Positions 6,322 to 13,489 of a stretch of 13,760 nt of DNA are shown in pieces. Both the position numbers and the translations under genes were made by a program. Below the pieces are notes generated by a model. It was not told where the DNA came from. It made no database searches and saw nothing but the letters and a program-made list of their open reading frames with translations. Every line of letters starts with the position of its first letter. Position 1 is the stretch's first letter. The DNA is from Comamonadaceae bacterium (GTDB taxonomy: Bacteria > Pseudomonadota > Gammaproteobacteria > Burkholderiales > Burkholderiaceae_C): the NCBI GenBank assembly GCA_947374105.1, contig CANCAO010000365.1, forward strand, positions 1 through 13,760, in the 5' to 3' direction.

Positions 6322-7988
6322 CATCTCTCACCCCGCCTGTGCGCATCACCGTGGGCGAATTGGTCGCTCGTTTCTTGGAGCAACTCGACGTCAAAGCGGC
6401 GTTTGGCGTGATCTCCATCCACAACATGCCGATCTTGGATGCTTTTCATGTTCGCCAAAACATTCGCTTTGTCTCCGCCCGGGGCGAAGCAGGGGCTTGC
6501 AATATGGCCGATGCCTATGCGCGGGTCACCGGGCGACTGGGGGTGTGCGTCACCAGCACCGGCACGGGCGCGGGCAATGCGGCTGGGGCTTTGATTGAAG
6601 CCTTGACGGCGGGCACACCGCTGCTGCATTTGACCGGGCAGATTGAGTCCGACTACCTGGACCGTGACCTGGGCTACATCCACGAAGCACCGGCCCAACT
6701 GGCCATGCTGCAAGCGGTGGGCAAAGCGGCGTTTCGCATTCGCAACCCAGAGACCGCGCTGGCCACCTTGCGCGAGGCGGCGCGCTTGGCCTTCACACCG
6801 CCGTGCGGGCCGGTCAGCATTGAAATCCCGATCGACATCCAGGCCAAGCTGCTGGACTTGCCGGCCGATCTGCACCCACTGCCGGTCACGCCACTGGCAG
6901 CATCTGCCGCCGACATTCAAGCCTTAGCGAATCACCTGCGTGGGGTCAAGCGCCCCATGCTCTGGCTGGGGGGCGGTGCGCGCGCGGCGGGCCCTGCTGT
7001 GGGTCGTTTTGTGAAGATGGGTTGGGGCGTGGTGACTTCGGTACAAGGGCGCGGTGTGTTGGCCGAAGATCAAGCGGCCAACCTGGGCTCTTACAACCTG
7101 CAAAAACCCGCCGAAGACCTGTACCAAACCTGTGACGCCTTGCTGGTAGTGGGCTCGCGCCTGCGCAGCAACGAAACCCTGCGTTACAAACTCAAGTTGC
7201 CCTCCAAAATTTACCGCATTGACGCCAATGCACTGGCGCACAACCGGGGCTACGCCAGTGAGTATTTTGTACACGGCGACGCTCTGCTCACGCTGCACGC
7301 GCTGGCCGATGCGCTGGAAGGGCGCATGCAGATTGACCCCGCACTGGTGCCAGACGTGGCACAAGCGCGTGCGCAAGCCGCCACCATCGTCGATGGCACG
7401 CTAGGGGCCTACCTGACGCTTAAAAACAAACTGACCGCGCACGCAGGGCCTGAGCTGTGGTGGGTGCGTGACATCACGCTGTCCAACACCATGTGGGGCA
7501 ACCGCGCGCCGATGTTGAACCACCCCCGTGCCGGTGTGCATGCCTTGGGTGGCGGCATTGGCCAAGGGCTGGCCATGGCCATTGGCGTGGCGATTGCCAA
7601 CGCCGAACACGGCTTGGGCCGCAGAACGGTGGCTTTGGTGGGTGACGGCGGCTTCATGCTCAACGTGGGTGAGCTGGCCTGCGCCGTTCAAGAGAAAGCT
7701 GATCTGGTGGTGGTGCTGATGAACGACAGCCGCTACGGTGTGATCCGCAACATCCAGGACGACTTGTACGGTGGACGCCACTGCTATGTCGATTTGCATA
7801 CGCCTGATTTTTCGCAGTTTTGCGCCAGCCTGCAGGTCGCGCATTACCGCTTGGATGACCCTGCGCAAACCGACGCCGTCTTGGCACAAGCCTTTGCAGC
7901 CAAAGGGCCGGTGGTGGTGGAAGTGGACATGAACGCGTGGGGGCCGTTTGCGGTGAAATTTGCCGGCCCCATTTTGAAGAAAGACTGA
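6318..7988 (+). CDS. ThDP-dependent enzyme (acetolactate synthase / 2-oxo acid decarboxylase-like)
   Basis: This 556-residue protein has the three-domain layout of the acetolactate synthase/pyruvate decarboxylase superfamily. The Pyr domain contains the ThDP-activating glutamate E57 (ARGEAGA) and the conserved VTSTGTGAGN stretch (78-87). A central domain (about 190-330) follows, then the PP domain with the cofactor motif GDGGF (442-446) through N469-D470 (MNDSRYGVI), which binds Mg and diphosphate. Members decarboxylate 2-oxo acids to aldehydes or join them to a second carbonyl, and some have other acyl chemistry. The next two genes are a NadX-type dehydrogenase and an aldehyde dehydrogenase, so decarboxylation to an aldehyde is the simplest role (inference). 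True biosynthetic acetolactate synthase is unlikely, given the catabolic context and the absence of an ilvN-like small subunit. The start overlaps the IclR stop as ATGA. Confidence 0.88.
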   Translation: MTSLTPPVRITVGELVARFLEQLDVKAAFGVISIHNMPILDAFHVRQNIRFVSARGEAGACNMADAYARVTGRLGVCVTSTGTGAGNAAGALIEALTAGTPLLHLTGQIESDYLDRDLGYIHEAPAQLAMLQAVGKAAFRIRNPETALATLREAARLAFTPPCGPVSIEIPIDIQAKLLDLPADLHPLPVTPLAASAADIQALANHLRGVKRPMLWLGGGARAAGPAVGRFVKMGWGVVTSVQGRGVLAEDQAANLGSYNLQKPAEDLYQTCDALLVVGSRLRSNETLRYKLKLPSKIYRIDANALAHNRGYASEYFVHGDALLTLHALADALEGRMQIDPALVPDVAQARAQAATIVDGTLGAYLTLKNKLTAHAGPELWWVRDITLSNTMWGNRAPMLNHPRAGVHALGGGIGQGLAMAIGVAIANAEHGLGRRTVALVGDGGFMLNVGELACAVQEKADLVVVLMNDSRYGVIRNIQDDLYGGRHCYVDLHTPDFSQFCASLQVAHYRLDDPAQTDAVLAQAFAAKGPVVVEVDMNAWGPFAVKFAGPILKKD

Positions 7989-7992
7989 GGCC

Positions 7993-8793
7993 ATGGCACG
8001 TAGCGCTTTACACGTCACGCTCGTTGGGTTTGGTGCGATAGGCCAGGGCATTTTTGAGCGCGCGCGGGAGTTACCTCATGTCTTCATCACCGACATCGTG
8101 GTGCGCGCCAAAGAAGTGGATGCGCTGCAAGCGCGCTTGGGCCACCAGGTGCGTGTGGGCAGCCAAGTGCCCCAACACACCACCTTGCTGGTGGAGTGTG
8201 CAGGCCATGCGGCACTGGTCGAACACGTGCTACCTGCCTTGCGATCAGGCATTGAATGCGCCGTCTTGTCCGTCGGTGCTTTGTCTTCGCTGGATTTGCC
8301 CGAACAACTGGCCGAGGCCGCTCATCTGGGCGGCACGCAATTGCACTTGCTCTCGGGTGCTGTGGGCGGGATCGACGCGATTGCAGCCGCACGGCTGGCG
8401 GGCTTGAGCGAGGTGACCTACACCGGTCGCAAACCGCCCATCGGTTGGCGCGGCTCCCACGCCGAGCAAGTGCTCCATCTGGATGACTTGACTGAACCGA
8501 CCTTGATTTTGGAGGCGAGCGCACGCGAGGCCGCACGCCTGTACCCCAAGAATGCCAACGTGGCAGCCACGGTGTCGTTGGCGGGCTTGGGGCTGGACGC
8601 TACCCGGGTGCGCTTGATCGCCGACCCGACCATCACCGAAAACATCCACGAAGTCGAGGTCACGGGTGATTTCGGCACGATGAAAATCACCATGATGGGC
8701 AAGCCCATGCCCAACAACCCCAAAACCTCCATGCTGACTCTGTTGTCGGCCCTGCGGTTTTTGCACAACCGGGTCGCCAGCCTCACCACGTGA
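7993..8793 (+). CDS. nadX: Aspartate dehydrogenase-like protein (NadX family)
   Basis: This 266-residue protein matches the NadX / DUF108 family of L-aspartate dehydrogenases (EC 1.4.1.21), which convert L-aspartate and NAD(P) to iminoaspartate/oxaloacetate and ammonia, or run in reverse. The nucleotide motif GFGAIGQG is at 12-19. Family blocks SGAVGGIDAI (121-130), TGRKPP (144-149), YPKNANVAATVSLAGLGLD (184-202), ADPTITENIHEVEV (210-223) and NNPKTSMLT (241-249) are all readable. Length is normal. In some organisms NadX starts NAD synthesis, but here it sits 4 bases after a ThDP enzyme and 7 before an aldehyde dehydrogenase in a catabolic operon, with no nadA or nadC. Its true substrate may therefore be another amino acid or imine (inference). 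The Shine-Dalgarno is weak, suggesting coupled translation. Confidence 0.85.
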   Translation: MARSALHVTLVGFGAIGQGIFERARELPHVFITDIVVRAKEVDALQARLGHQVRVGSQVPQHTTLLVECAGHAALVEHVLPALRSGIECAVLSVGALSSLDLPEQLAEAAHLGGTQLHLLSGAVGGIDAIAAARLAGLSEVTYTGRKPPIGWRGSHAEQVLHLDDLTEPTLILEASAREAARLYPKNANVAATVSLAGLGLDATRVRLIADPTITENIHEVEVTGDFGTMKITMMGKPMPNNPKTSMLTLLSALRFLHNRVASLTT

Positions 8794-8800
8794 CACCACC

Positions 8801-10270
8801 ATGACCGACCCACTTCAAACCCTGATCGCCGGCCGTTGGCGGGACGCCTCGGGCCCCGAGTACAGCACCCACTACCCCGCCGATGGCTCGGCCGTCGCCC
8901 GTTTGAACGCCGCCACGGTGAGTGATGTGGATGAGGCCGTGCAAGCCGCCGAGCACGCACGCCAGCAACCGGCCTGGGCCCAGCTCAAACGACACGAACG
9001 CGCCAGCATCTTGCACCGCATCGCCTCGGGTATTCGCGAGCGCGCCGAAGCCTTGGCGCAACTGCAACGCCTGGACAACGGCAAGCCCATCAACGAAACC
9101 CGCGCCCTGGTGGCCAGTGCGGCCCACACGTTTCAGTTCTTCGCAGCCGCTTGCGAAACCTGGGAGGACACGCTCACCCCCGCACGTGGCGACTACCTGA
9201 CCATGAGCGTGCACGAGCCGCTCGGTGTGGTGGGGGCCATCACCCCTTGGAACTCGCCCATCGCGAGTGAAGCTCAAAAGTTAGCGCCCGCTTTGGCCGC
9301 AGGCTGTGCGGTGGTCATCAAACCGGCCGAGATCACGCCCCGCATGGCCATAGAGCTGGCCAAAATTGCGCAGCAAGCCGGTGTGCCTGACGGCATCATC
9401 AGCGTGCTGCCGGGCAAGGGCTCGGTGGTGGGTGAGGCGCTGGTCAAACACCCGCTCATCAAACGCATCGCCTTCACGGGCGGCACCAGCGTGGGCATGG
9501 GTATTGCGCGTTTGGCGGTTGACAAGTTAATGCCCACCTCTCTGGAGCTGGGCGGCAAATCGCCCACCATCGTGTGTGCGGATGCCGACCTGGACCACGC
9601 CGTGGCGGGCGTGCTGTTCGGCATCTTCAGCTCTTCGGGTGAATCCTGCATTGCCGGTTCTCGCGCGTTTGTACACGTCAGCGTTTTCGATGAATTCAAG
9701 CGCCGCGTGGTGGCCGGTGCGCAGGCCTTGCGCGTGGGTGACCCGGCCAGTGAGCGCACCCAGATGGGCCCCTTGGTCAACATGGGTCACCGCGCAACGG
9801 TGGAGCGCTACGTGCAATTGGGTTTGGATGAAGGGGCCAGAGTGCTGTGTGGTGGCCAACGCCCCCAAGGCCCGATGTATGACGCGGGCAGCTATTACTT
9901 GCCCACCATTGTGGAGGGGTTGCCCAATAGCGCTCGCATGTGCCAAGAAGAGATTTTTGGCCCCGTGCTGGCCCTGTTGCCCTGGAGTGACGAGGCCGAT
10001 TTGATTGCGCAGTGCAATGACAATGTGTACGGTTTGGCCTGCGGCATCTGGAGCCGTGACTACAAGGCTGCATGGCGTCTGGGTCAAGCCTTGCAGACCG
10101 GCACGGTCTGGATCAACACCTACAAACAATTCTCGGTGAGCACACCGTTTGGTGGCGTCAAATTCAGTGGCACAGGGCGAGAAAAAGGGCGCTTGGGAAT
10201 TTTGGAATACACGAATCAAAAAAGTTTTTACTGGGGTTTGAACGAGCAGCCCCTGCCCTGGGCGGATTGA
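8801..10270 (+). CDS. NAD(P)-dependent aldehyde dehydrogenase
   Basis: This 489-residue aldehyde dehydrogenase oxidises an aldehyde to the carboxylic acid through a thiohemiacetal. Active-site residues are intact: N151 (TPWN), K174 (KPAE, cofactor), E249 (LELGGKSP, general base), C283 (SGESCIAGSR, nucleophile) and E384 (EEIFGP). The C-terminal block GGVKFSGTGREKG (451-463) is a slight variant of the usual GGYKxSGxGRE. Length is typical of the hydroxymuconic semialdehyde, betaine aldehyde and benzaldehyde dehydrogenase groups. Likely substrates here are an aldehyde released by the adjacent ThDP enzyme or a ring-cleavage semialdehyde, and context allows both. The start lies 7 bases after the NadX-type gene, without a recognisable Shine-Dalgarno. 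Confidence 0.92.
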   Translation: MTDPLQTLIAGRWRDASGPEYSTHYPADGSAVARLNAATVSDVDEAVQAAEHARQQPAWAQLKRHERASILHRIASGIRERAEALAQLQRLDNGKPINETRALVASAAHTFQFFAAACETWEDTLTPARGDYLTMSVHEPLGVVGAITPWNSPIASEAQKLAPALAAGCAVVIKPAEITPRMAIELAKIAQQAGVPDGIISVLPGKGSVVGEALVKHPLIKRIAFTGGTSVGMGIARLAVDKLMPTSLELGGKSPTIVCADADLDHAVAGVLFGIFSSSGESCIAGSRAFVHVSVFDEFKRRVVAGAQALRVGDPASERTQMGPLVNMGHRATVERYVQLGLDEGARVLCGGQRPQGPMYDAGSYYLPTIVEGLPNSARMCQEEIFGPVLALLPWSDEADLIAQCNDNVYGLACGIWSRDYKAAWRLGQALQTGTVWINTYKQFSVSTPFGGVKFSGTGREKGRLGILEYTNQKSFYWGLNEQPLPWAD

Positions 10271-10304
10271 CCCACATGAGACCGCTGCGCATGAAAGGTG
10301 AGTC

Positions 10305-11081
10305 ATGGATTTAGGCATTGCTAGCAAGAAAGCCCTGGTGTGTGGCGCCAGTGCGGGTTTGGGCTTGGCCTGCGCCAAAGCGCTGGTGAGCGAGGGTGTG
10401 CACGTCGTCATTGTGGCGCGCACCGAGGGGCCACTGCAAGCCGCTGCCCGTGAGTTGGCGCTGTTGCAAGCGGGCACGGTGTCCTGGGTCGCCGCCGATG
10501 TCACCACCGCCCAAGGCCGCGCGCTCATCCTGTCGCAACACCCCCAGGTGGACATCTTGGTCACCAATGCAGGCGGGCCACCGCCGGGCGACTTTCGCAA
10601 CTGGGTTCGAGAGGACTGGCTTAAAGCCTTGGACGCCAACATGCTGGCCCCGATTGAGCTGATCAAAGCCACGGTGGACGCCATGATGGCGCGCGGCTTT
10701 GGCCGCATCGTCAACATCACCTCCAGCGCCGTGAAAGCACCGCTGGAGGCGCTGGGTTTGTCCAATGGCGCGCGCAGCGGTTTAACGGGGTTTGTGGCCG
10801 GTCTGGCCCGCAGCACGGTGCAGCACGGCGTGACGATCAACAACCTGTTGCCCGGCACCTTTGACACGCAGCGATTGGCCCAAAATTTTGCAGCCCAAGC
10901 GCAGCGCGAAGGAACAAGTGCGGATGCCGTGCGCGCCGCCCGCATTGCCAAACACCCGGCGCGCCGCTTAGGCACGTCCGATGAGTTTGGCCATACCTGC
11001 GCCTACCTGTGCAGCGTGCATGCGGGCTACATCAACGGCCAGAATGTGCTGATGGATGGCGGCTCATTTCCGGGGTTTTAA
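10305..11081 (+). CDS. SDR family protein with divergent active site (Ser/Arg for Tyr/Lys)
   Basis: This 258-residue SDR-fold protein has a cofactor motif GASAGLG (14-20) and the segment TNAGGPPPGDF (87-97) in place of the classical NNAG. The candidate catalytic serine is S140 (NITSSAVK). Where Y-x-x-x-K is expected, 13 residues on, the sequence is S153-N-G-A-R157, so tyrosine and lysine are replaced by serine and arginine. As I recall, a 'GGPP...LSNxxR' type recurs among bacterial SDR proteins annotated as FabG-like, so this is probably a conserved variant rather than decay. The end 'GQNVLMDGGSFPGF' is normal. AAAGGTGAG (about 10293-10301) supports the ATG at 10305. It may use altered chemistry or act on a special substrate. 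Function is not predictable from sequence. Confidence 0.85.
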   Translation: MDLGIASKKALVCGASAGLGLACAKALVSEGVHVVIVARTEGPLQAAARELALLQAGTVSWVAADVTTAQGRALILSQHPQVDILVTNAGGPPPGDFRNWVREDWLKALDANMLAPIELIKATVDAMMARGFGRIVNITSSAVKAPLEALGLSNGARSGLTGFVAGLARSTVQHGVTINNLLPGTFDTQRLAQNFAAQAQREGTSADAVRAARIAKHPARRLGTSDEFGHTCAYLCSVHAGYINGQNVLMDGGSFPGF

Positions 11082-11197
11082 GGATATGACTTCTGTGATG
11101 ACCCACGGTGTTCCTTTCATCGACTCAGCTCAAATGCAGAGGCTTACACAACGCTCTGGCAATTCAACAACCGCTTTAAAAATGAAACGATCTACAC
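11082..11197 (+). other. 116-base intergenic gap with a possible 43-codon ORF
   Basis: This is the longest gap inside the operon and is more AT-rich than its surroundings. An ATG at 11086 preceded by AAGG opens a frame of 43 codons to a TGA at 11215-11217, which ends 20 bases inside the extradiol dioxygenase gene (start 11198). The predicted peptide begins MTSVMTHGVPFIDSAQ and matches no family I recognise. The dioxygenase ATG itself lacks a Shine-Dalgarno, so translation from this short ORF could be coupled to it. Alternatively the gap could hold an internal promoter: a weak pair, CTGGCA near 11155 and an AT-rich TTTAAAAAT downstream, is visible but unconvincing. No terminator hairpin with a U-tract is seen. 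Confidence 0.3.
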
Positions 11198-12163
11198 ATG
11201 TTGATAAACGGAATTGACGAAATCACCTTCGGTGCGAATGACTTGGTGAAGTGCCGCCAATTTTTTCAAGATTGGGGGCTAACTTTGGTGTCAGAGGACG
11301 CTCAAAAGTTGACCTTCGAATCGCTCAACGGCTGCCGCGTGGTGGTGGCGCACTCAGACCTCGCGGGCTTGCCCCCTGGGCTGGAGCCTGACCCCACGGT
11401 GCGCGAAGTGGTGTGGGGCGTGGCCGACCAAGCCACCCTGGATCAGTTGCGTGCACAACTGGCCTCGCAGCCCGGTTTTGTGGACCAGGGCGCGCGTGTG
11501 GGCTGCACTGACCCCAACGGCTTGGCCATCCGCATGCAAGTCTCGCAAAAGCGTGACGTGACGGTGGTGTGCGCCCAGACCAACACCTGGAACGAGCGCA
11601 CCCGCGTCAACCAGGCCAGCCCTGCCTATGACCGGGCCACGCCCATTGAAGTGGGGCATGTGGTGTTTTTCGTCACTGATTTGGCGGCCACATCGGCGTT
11701 TTACCAGCAACAGTTTGGCTTTGTCGTGTCGGATCGTTATCCGGGTCGCGGGCATTTTTTGCGTTGCAATCCACAGGGTGGGCATCATGATTTATTTTTG
11801 ATTCAGCTGCCCCAAGCGCGTGCGGGCTTGAACCACGTGGCCTTTGTGGTGCGTGATTTGCACGAGGTCATTGGGGGTGGCTTGCACATGTCACGCTGCG
11901 GCTGGACCACCGAAATTGGCCCCGGACGCCACCCGATTTCATCCGCCCTGTTTTGGTACTTCATCAACCCCGCCGGGGCTTTGGTGGAGTACTACAGCGA
12001 TGAAGATGAGTTGACGCAGGACTGGCAAGCGCGTGACTTCACCCCCAGCCCTGAGATGTTTGCCGAATGGGCCATCAAAGGCGGCATTGACGGCACCACA
12101 CGCCGACAGATCAACGTTGAAGTCCCCACTGGGCGCTTCATGACCGACAAATCCAAAGCCTGA
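11198..12163 (+). CDS. Extradiol ring-cleavage dioxygenase (VOC family)
   Basis: This 321-residue protein has two vicinal-oxygen-chelate modules, as in type I extradiol dioxygenases that cleave catechols next to the diol using Fe(II). The N-terminal module (about 1-115) lacks metal ligands. The C-terminal one (about 150-270) has the full facial triad: H154 (EVGHVVFFVTDL), H213 (GLNHVAFVV) and E264 (GALVEYYSD). Second-shell residues used by BphC-type enzymes are also present: HHD at 196-198, H245 in GPGRHP (241-246) and a tyrosine in FWYFINPAG (252-260). A tail of about 50 residues extends beyond the second module. The complete active site argues for a true dioxygenase rather than a glyoxalase relative. 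An in-frame stop just upstream fixes ATG 11198 as the earliest start. Substrate is unknown. Confidence 0.87.
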   Translation: MLINGIDEITFGANDLVKCRQFFQDWGLTLVSEDAQKLTFESLNGCRVVVAHSDLAGLPPGLEPDPTVREVVWGVADQATLDQLRAQLASQPGFVDQGARVGCTDPNGLAIRMQVSQKRDVTVVCAQTNTWNERTRVNQASPAYDRATPIEVGHVVFFVTDLAATSAFYQQQFGFVVSDRYPGRGHFLRCNPQGGHHDLFLIQLPQARAGLNHVAFVVRDLHEVIGGGLHMSRCGWTTEIGPGRHPISSALFWYFINPAGALVEYYSDEDELTQDWQARDFTPSPEMFAEWAIKGGIDGTTRRQINVEVPTGRFMTDKSKA

Positions 12164-12172
12164 AGGAGACGC

Positions 12173-12403
12173 ATGATGCGCAGCACACCCCCCTTGTTCA
12201 ACGACACCTTTCAACATCGAACATCGCCCCCTACGGCCTATGAAAACAGCTTGGGCGATGCGATTGAAGCCGCCTTCGGCCAAGGTCTGCACACGCTCGA
12301 TGCGTTGGTGAATCACCTCAATGCACAAGGCCTGCTTGCACCTGATGGGCAAGCGTGGACGGCAACGGCATTTGAGCAAGAAATGGCGCGGCTTGGCGCG
12401 TAA
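12173..12403 (+). CDS. Small protein with recombinase-like helix-turn-helix
   Basis: This 76-residue protein lies between the extradiol and Rieske oxygenase genes, 9 and 16 bases from them. Residues about 41-76 (TLDALVNHLNAQGLLAPDGQ, then AWTATAFEQEMARLGA) follow the pattern of the recombinase-domain DNA-binding segment of large serine recombinases: alpha-helix, 'LNxxGxxxPxGxxW', then a second helix. No catalytic recombinase domain is present. The first 40 residues are Pro/Thr-rich, then 'YENSLGDAIEAAFGQGLHTL'. AAGGAG at 12163-12168 overlaps the previous stop. Tandem ATGs at 12173 and 12176 are both possible, and the second has the more usual spacing. Its tight placement suggests a role tied to the oxygenases, such as a small accessory subunit or local regulator, rather than recombination. 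That is inference, and no function is established here. Confidence 0.8.
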   Translation: MMRSTPPLFNDTFQHRTSPPTAYENSLGDAIEAAFGQGLHTLDALVNHLNAQGLLAPDGQAWTATAFEQEMARLGA

Positions 12404-12419
12404 CCACAAGGAGATGCAC

Positions 12420-13454
12420 ATGAACACCGCCCCTCTCAATTTCTCTGCCGACCCGATTGACGCCGCACTGGCCGTGGGTCTGCAAGACCTTTGGCACCCG
12501 ATTTGCCCCTCCAGCTTTGTGAAAAACACCCCCGTCTCTTTGCGTCGATTGGGCTACAAAATCGTGCTGTGGCGTGATGCTGCGGGCACGGTTCATGCGC
12601 TGGAAGACCATTGCCCGCACCGGGGTGCTGCACTGTCCTTGGGCACGGCACTGGATAACCGCATTGCCTGCGCCTACCACGGCGTGGAGGTGCGCGGTGA
12701 TGGCACGGTCACCCGTGTACCCGGCAGCCCCGGTTGCAAGCTGGAGGGGTCGCGGCGCACTCGCAGCTTTCACACGGCCGAGGCAAGCGGTGCCATCTTT
12801 CTCTTCAACGCCACCCACCCGCAACTCGACACCCCACCGCCCCTGCGTTTGCCCGAGCAACTGACCTCGCCCGAATGGTCGTCATTCCTGTGCTACACCG
12901 AGTGGGAGTGTGACTACCGTTATGTGATGGAAAACGTGGTTGACCCCATGCACGGAGCCTACCTGCACAAGCTCTCGCACACCATGGCGGAGGGGGAGTT
13001 AACGGCTGAATTTCAAATCCGTGAAACCGACAGCGGCTTCTTTTTTGAAAAAAAAGGCCAACGCAACGTTAACTTCGATTGGACCGAATGGCTGGCCACC
13101 GACATTCACCTGATGCGCCTGGAGATTCCCTACCCCAAAACCGGTGGGCCGGGTGGCAGCTTCACCATCATTGGGGGCTATGTTCCCGTCACCACCAACG
13201 TTGCGGGCAACTTCTTTTGGCGCTGCCGCAAAGTGACGGGCTGGGAGCGCGACACCTGGCGGTTTTTATACAAGAACCGGCTGGAAGCTCGGCACTGGCA
13301 GGTGCTGGAACAAGACCGCGTGGCCATGGAGAACATGGAGCCCGATGCGAACCAGCGCGAGCAGCTCTACGAGCACGACATGGGTGTGGTTCGCTTGCGC
13401 CGCATCTTGAAAAATTTGGCGCAAAAGCAAATTGAGAAAACACTCAAGGTGTGA
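12420..13454 (+). CDS. Rieske [2Fe-2S] aromatic ring-hydroxylating oxygenase, alpha subunit
   Basis: This 344-residue oxygenase hydroxylates or O-demethylates an aromatic substrate with O2 and electrons from a separate reductase. The N-terminal Rieske domain holds C65-P-H67 and C84-A-Y-H87 (16 residues between the pairs). The mononuclear iron site is ENVVDPMHGAYLH (171-183), with bridging D175, ligands H178 and H183, and the third ligand probably D299 (EQDRVAMENM). Size and the CPHRGA motif resemble the phthalate 4,5-dioxygenase / vanillate demethylase VanA class, which lacks a beta subunit. The open frame extends upstream to 12321, but AAGGAG at 12408-12413 and the preceding stop at 12403 select ATG 12420. 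No reductase or ferredoxin gene follows it in the window. Substrate is unknown. Confidence 0.92.
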   Translation: MNTAPLNFSADPIDAALAVGLQDLWHPICPSSFVKNTPVSLRRLGYKIVLWRDAAGTVHALEDHCPHRGAALSLGTALDNRIACAYHGVEVRGDGTVTRVPGSPGCKLEGSRRTRSFHTAEASGAIFLFNATHPQLDTPPPLRLPEQLTSPEWSSFLCYTEWECDYRYVMENVVDPMHGAYLHKLSHTMAEGELTAEFQIRETDSGFFFEKKGQRNVNFDWTEWLATDIHLMRLEIPYPKTGGPGGSFTIIGGYVPVTTNVAGNFFWRCRKVTGWERDTWRFLYKNRLEARHWQVLEQDRVAMENMEPDANQREQLYEHDMGVVRLRRILKNLAQKQIEKTLKV

Positions 13455-13462
13455 TGCCGAAC

Positions 13463-13483
13463 TGACGCTTGTGAACGTCAAGC
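13463..13483. terminator. Weak hairpin between convergent genes
   Basis: In the 35-base gap between the Rieske gene and the convergent dioxygenase, TGACG (13463-13467) pairs with CGTCA (13476-13480). Alternatively, GCTTG (13467-13471) pairs with CAAGC (13479-13483). The two five-base stems exclude each other, and neither is followed by a T-run on either strand. Position makes a shared terminator plausible, but the sequence is a poor intrinsic terminator. Confidence 0.2.
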
Positions 13484-13489
13484 TGGTGC

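Noticed and set aside
6318..7988. Biosynthetic acetolactate synthase or sulfoacetaldehyde acetyltransferase identity
   Set aside because: There is no small regulatory subunit or branched-chain gene nearby, and no sulfonate-pathway genes accompany the TauABC-like importer. Only a general ThDP 2-oxo acid enzyme can be supported.
9527..10975. Minus-strand open frame of 482 codons
   Set aside because: It is antisense to the aldehyde dehydrogenase and second SDR, with low-complexity Ala/Ser/Thr composition and no recognisable domain, so it is a shadow frame.
12173..12403. Remnant of an integrase or mobile element
   Set aside because: There is no catalytic recombinase domain, inverted repeat or target duplication nearby. 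The gene has its own ribosome site and tight operon spacing, so it looks functional.
12321..12419. N-terminal extension of the Rieske protein
   Set aside because: The 33 extra residues lie inside the small HTH gene. A good AAGGAG at 12408-12413 points to ATG 12420.
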